From Chionis minor (Eukaryota; Chordata; Aves; Charadriiformes; Chionididae): a stretch of 64,000 nt of DNA. The notes under the pieces were generated by a model that was not told the DNA's origin, made no database searches, and was given only the letters and a program-made list of their open reading frames with translations. Shown here in pieces: positions 62,297-64,000 of this stretch (position 1 is the stretch's first letter; each line of letters opens with the position of its first letter). The DNA lies in assembly GCA_013398295.1 (NCBI GenBank), contig VZSF01001209.1, forward strand, positions 186,001 to 250,000, read 5' to 3'. A program made the position numbers and the translations under genes.

Positions 62297-64000
62297 CCTA
62301 GAAAATCCATGGGTTATTTGAATGCATTTGCAGAGACAACCGTGTTTTTACAGGTGCTGTTTAAGGGCCAAGCTATACCTATGAAAATACAGTTGCTGGG
62401 TCTTCTTTAATGCAATTCTTCCTTTGAAGAATGGTTCCAAAGTGATTTCTGCTTGCAATCTAACTGCTTCTTTGCAGTAATCCAACCCATTTGATCATTT
62501 GCTGATGCCTTTTTGGTCTGTTTTTGTTGTCTTCACTGATTATTTGCATCTCTCTGTGCTTCTGTAAACTTTTACCCAATCCCAAATTGGATCTTAAGTA
62601 TACTTTTTTTCTAATTCATCATGTTAGTTTTTCTCTTAATCACATCCTTCTGTTACTGCTTTCATTTCCTTGCATCTCTCTCATCCTTTTACCTGTCCTC
62701 TCTTTCTGCTGTTACTAACTCTACTTTCATTTCTCTCACCTGCTTTCTTTTCTGATACATAGAAACCTTCCTCTGCTTTTCCTGCTGTTGTTGATACTTA
62801 CTTGTCTTGATCTGCTCTTGTTCCTTCCCAAACTTTTCTCACCTGCCAGTTACTACCCTCTGTTTCAGAATTAAGTAACCCTTGCAACTTCTTCCTGCTC
62901 TCTTGCACCTCAAGAATGTCTGCTCACTCTCAAAATGTCTTAAACTTATGACAATTAGCTGGTGTCTTCCTCTCTTCTTTTTGCAGCCTCTCCTTTGTGC
63001 AGATCCTGCTCTTCCCCTACGCTGCTTCTCCTCTTCCATGTGGAAGATGAGAAGTCCGTACAGACTCTTCTGTATGTCTTTATTTTCAAACTGTAGCAGC
63101 TGAAAATTTGTATGTTTTTTTTCCACTCGCTTATAATTAACTAGAAGAATGTCATATTTTCTGCTTGCCTTGAAATTGCATTCAGAATCAGTAGATATAG
63201 CAGAATTGCTTAGAATTAGCACCTCTACAGGTTCCTAACAGAAATATCATAGTCTCTGCACTGGCTTTCTAATTCAAATTTAATTGGTCCTTTATAAAGC
63301 CCTCAGTAGAATGAATCCAGGCTTCCTTTCCTTTACACCTGTTTATCTTCCAGCAACTAAGATTACGTAGAGCAAGACTGCATCATCTTTGATACTTATA
63401 TATAGGGTGATATCAAGGGGCAAAATTAATGTTTTTTAATCTGCTATAGGTAGACATCCTACACAGGGTAGAAGGCCCATCTGTTTGTCCAGAGCTTTAT
63501 TTTACTAAGGATTTAGGCAGAGTATTTTTAGTTTTTTTTCTTTTTCTAAAAAAACTTTTACAAACAAGACTAACTTTCTAAAATACTGTGGCATCGTATT
63601 GATATAAAATGATGTAAATTATCTTCCCCTGTATCCACATGACAGTATAAGGTGTTTTATTTTAAGAAACTAAGGATGGGGAAGGGAATTACTGGCATGA
63701 AAATTAGTTTGGATATTGTATTTTATTCCTTATGGATGACATTAAATTAAAATTTAATTATAAATTACGTGCGTAAACACTTCAATGTTAGTAAAATGCT
63801 TTATTAAAATGTATGCATTGAAACAGGAGCTTCTCACTATTTTTATGTTTGGCAATATCAGGTACTACAGATGTTTGTACATGATTTTTGTATTTTTTAT
63901 ATACATTTGTGCACATGCATATAAACAGGTTAGATTTCATTATATGGGTGTATGTATGTATATTTACATATGCATCTTTTATACTTTTGGGTTGAATTTC
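62297..64000. other. Single-copy DNA, pyrimidine-rich at 62.5-63.0 kb
   Basis: Pyrimidine-rich single-copy sequence lies at about 62500-63020, followed by AT-rich DNA to the end. Frames at 62839-63222 (minus, 127 codons) and 62882-63103 (plus) overlap and have no recognisable domain. TATG-rich low complexity lies near 63945-63975. Confidence 0.5.

Noticed and set aside
1..64000. CRISPR arrays, bacterial operons, rRNA, tRNA or mitochondrial inserts
   Set aside because: No regularly spaced direct repeats with unique spacers, no operon-like gene packing, and no tRNA- or rRNA-like conserved blocks were seen on either strand.

Overview
This window looks like non-coding DNA from a bird nuclear genome, probably a neoavian. 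It is about 60% A+T and has no open reading frame that reads as a host gene. The repeats are diagnostic: several 5'-truncated CR1 LINE copies ending in the 8-bp microsatellites ATTCTGTG or ATTCTATG, and solo LTRs of avian endogenous retroviruses, two of which are flanked by perfect 5-bp target-site duplications. I saw no rRNA, tRNA, CRISPR array, operon or mitochondrial insert. The window could be intergenic or lie in a very large intron; the sequence alone does not decide.

Layout. 1-9.4 kb: AT-rich single-copy DNA with a CR1 3' end (1185-1466), a complete solo LTR (1794-2501, TSD TAACT) and an old CR1 tail (6020-6264). 9.4-15.4 kb: a 251-bp uninterrupted purine tract, an LTR-like block (about 11.26-11.98 kb), an ancient CR1-like 3' end (about 12.93-13.45 kb) and a degraded minus-strand LTR (14777-15358). 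15.4-40.4 kb: mostly single-copy DNA with short CR1 tails, small tandem duplications, a 236-bp element with perfect 27-bp terminal inverted repeats (30473-30708), and a polypyrimidine mirror repeat (32131-32269).

40.4-45.5 kb holds the two largest CR1 copies, lying head to head: 40914-42182 on the minus strand and 44115-45484 on the plus strand. Both keep recognisable but broken reverse-transcriptase coding sequence. The plus copy retains an uninterrupted 232-codon 3' part. 45.5-60 kb is single-copy DNA plus a second LTR of the 1.8-kb family in the opposite orientation (51365-52198, TSD GACTG) and an LTR-like segment (about 58.6-59.2 kb). 60.3-61.5 kb is a GC- and CpG-enriched island carrying an 18-of-19 match to the CTCF consensus, two CCAAT boxes in a 30-bp-spaced repeat and a GC box. 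It is the best candidate host regulatory element here. It is followed by two opposed CR1 fragments (61521-61954 plus, 62061-62296 minus).

No set of genes here works together as a system. The interest is structural and regulatory: the GC island with its CTCF-like site, two H-DNA-type tracts, a MITE-like inverted-repeat element, a structural polymorphism between two same-family LTRs, and inverted repeat pairs that could promote rearrangement. Family assignments rest on recognition by eye and were not searched against a database.
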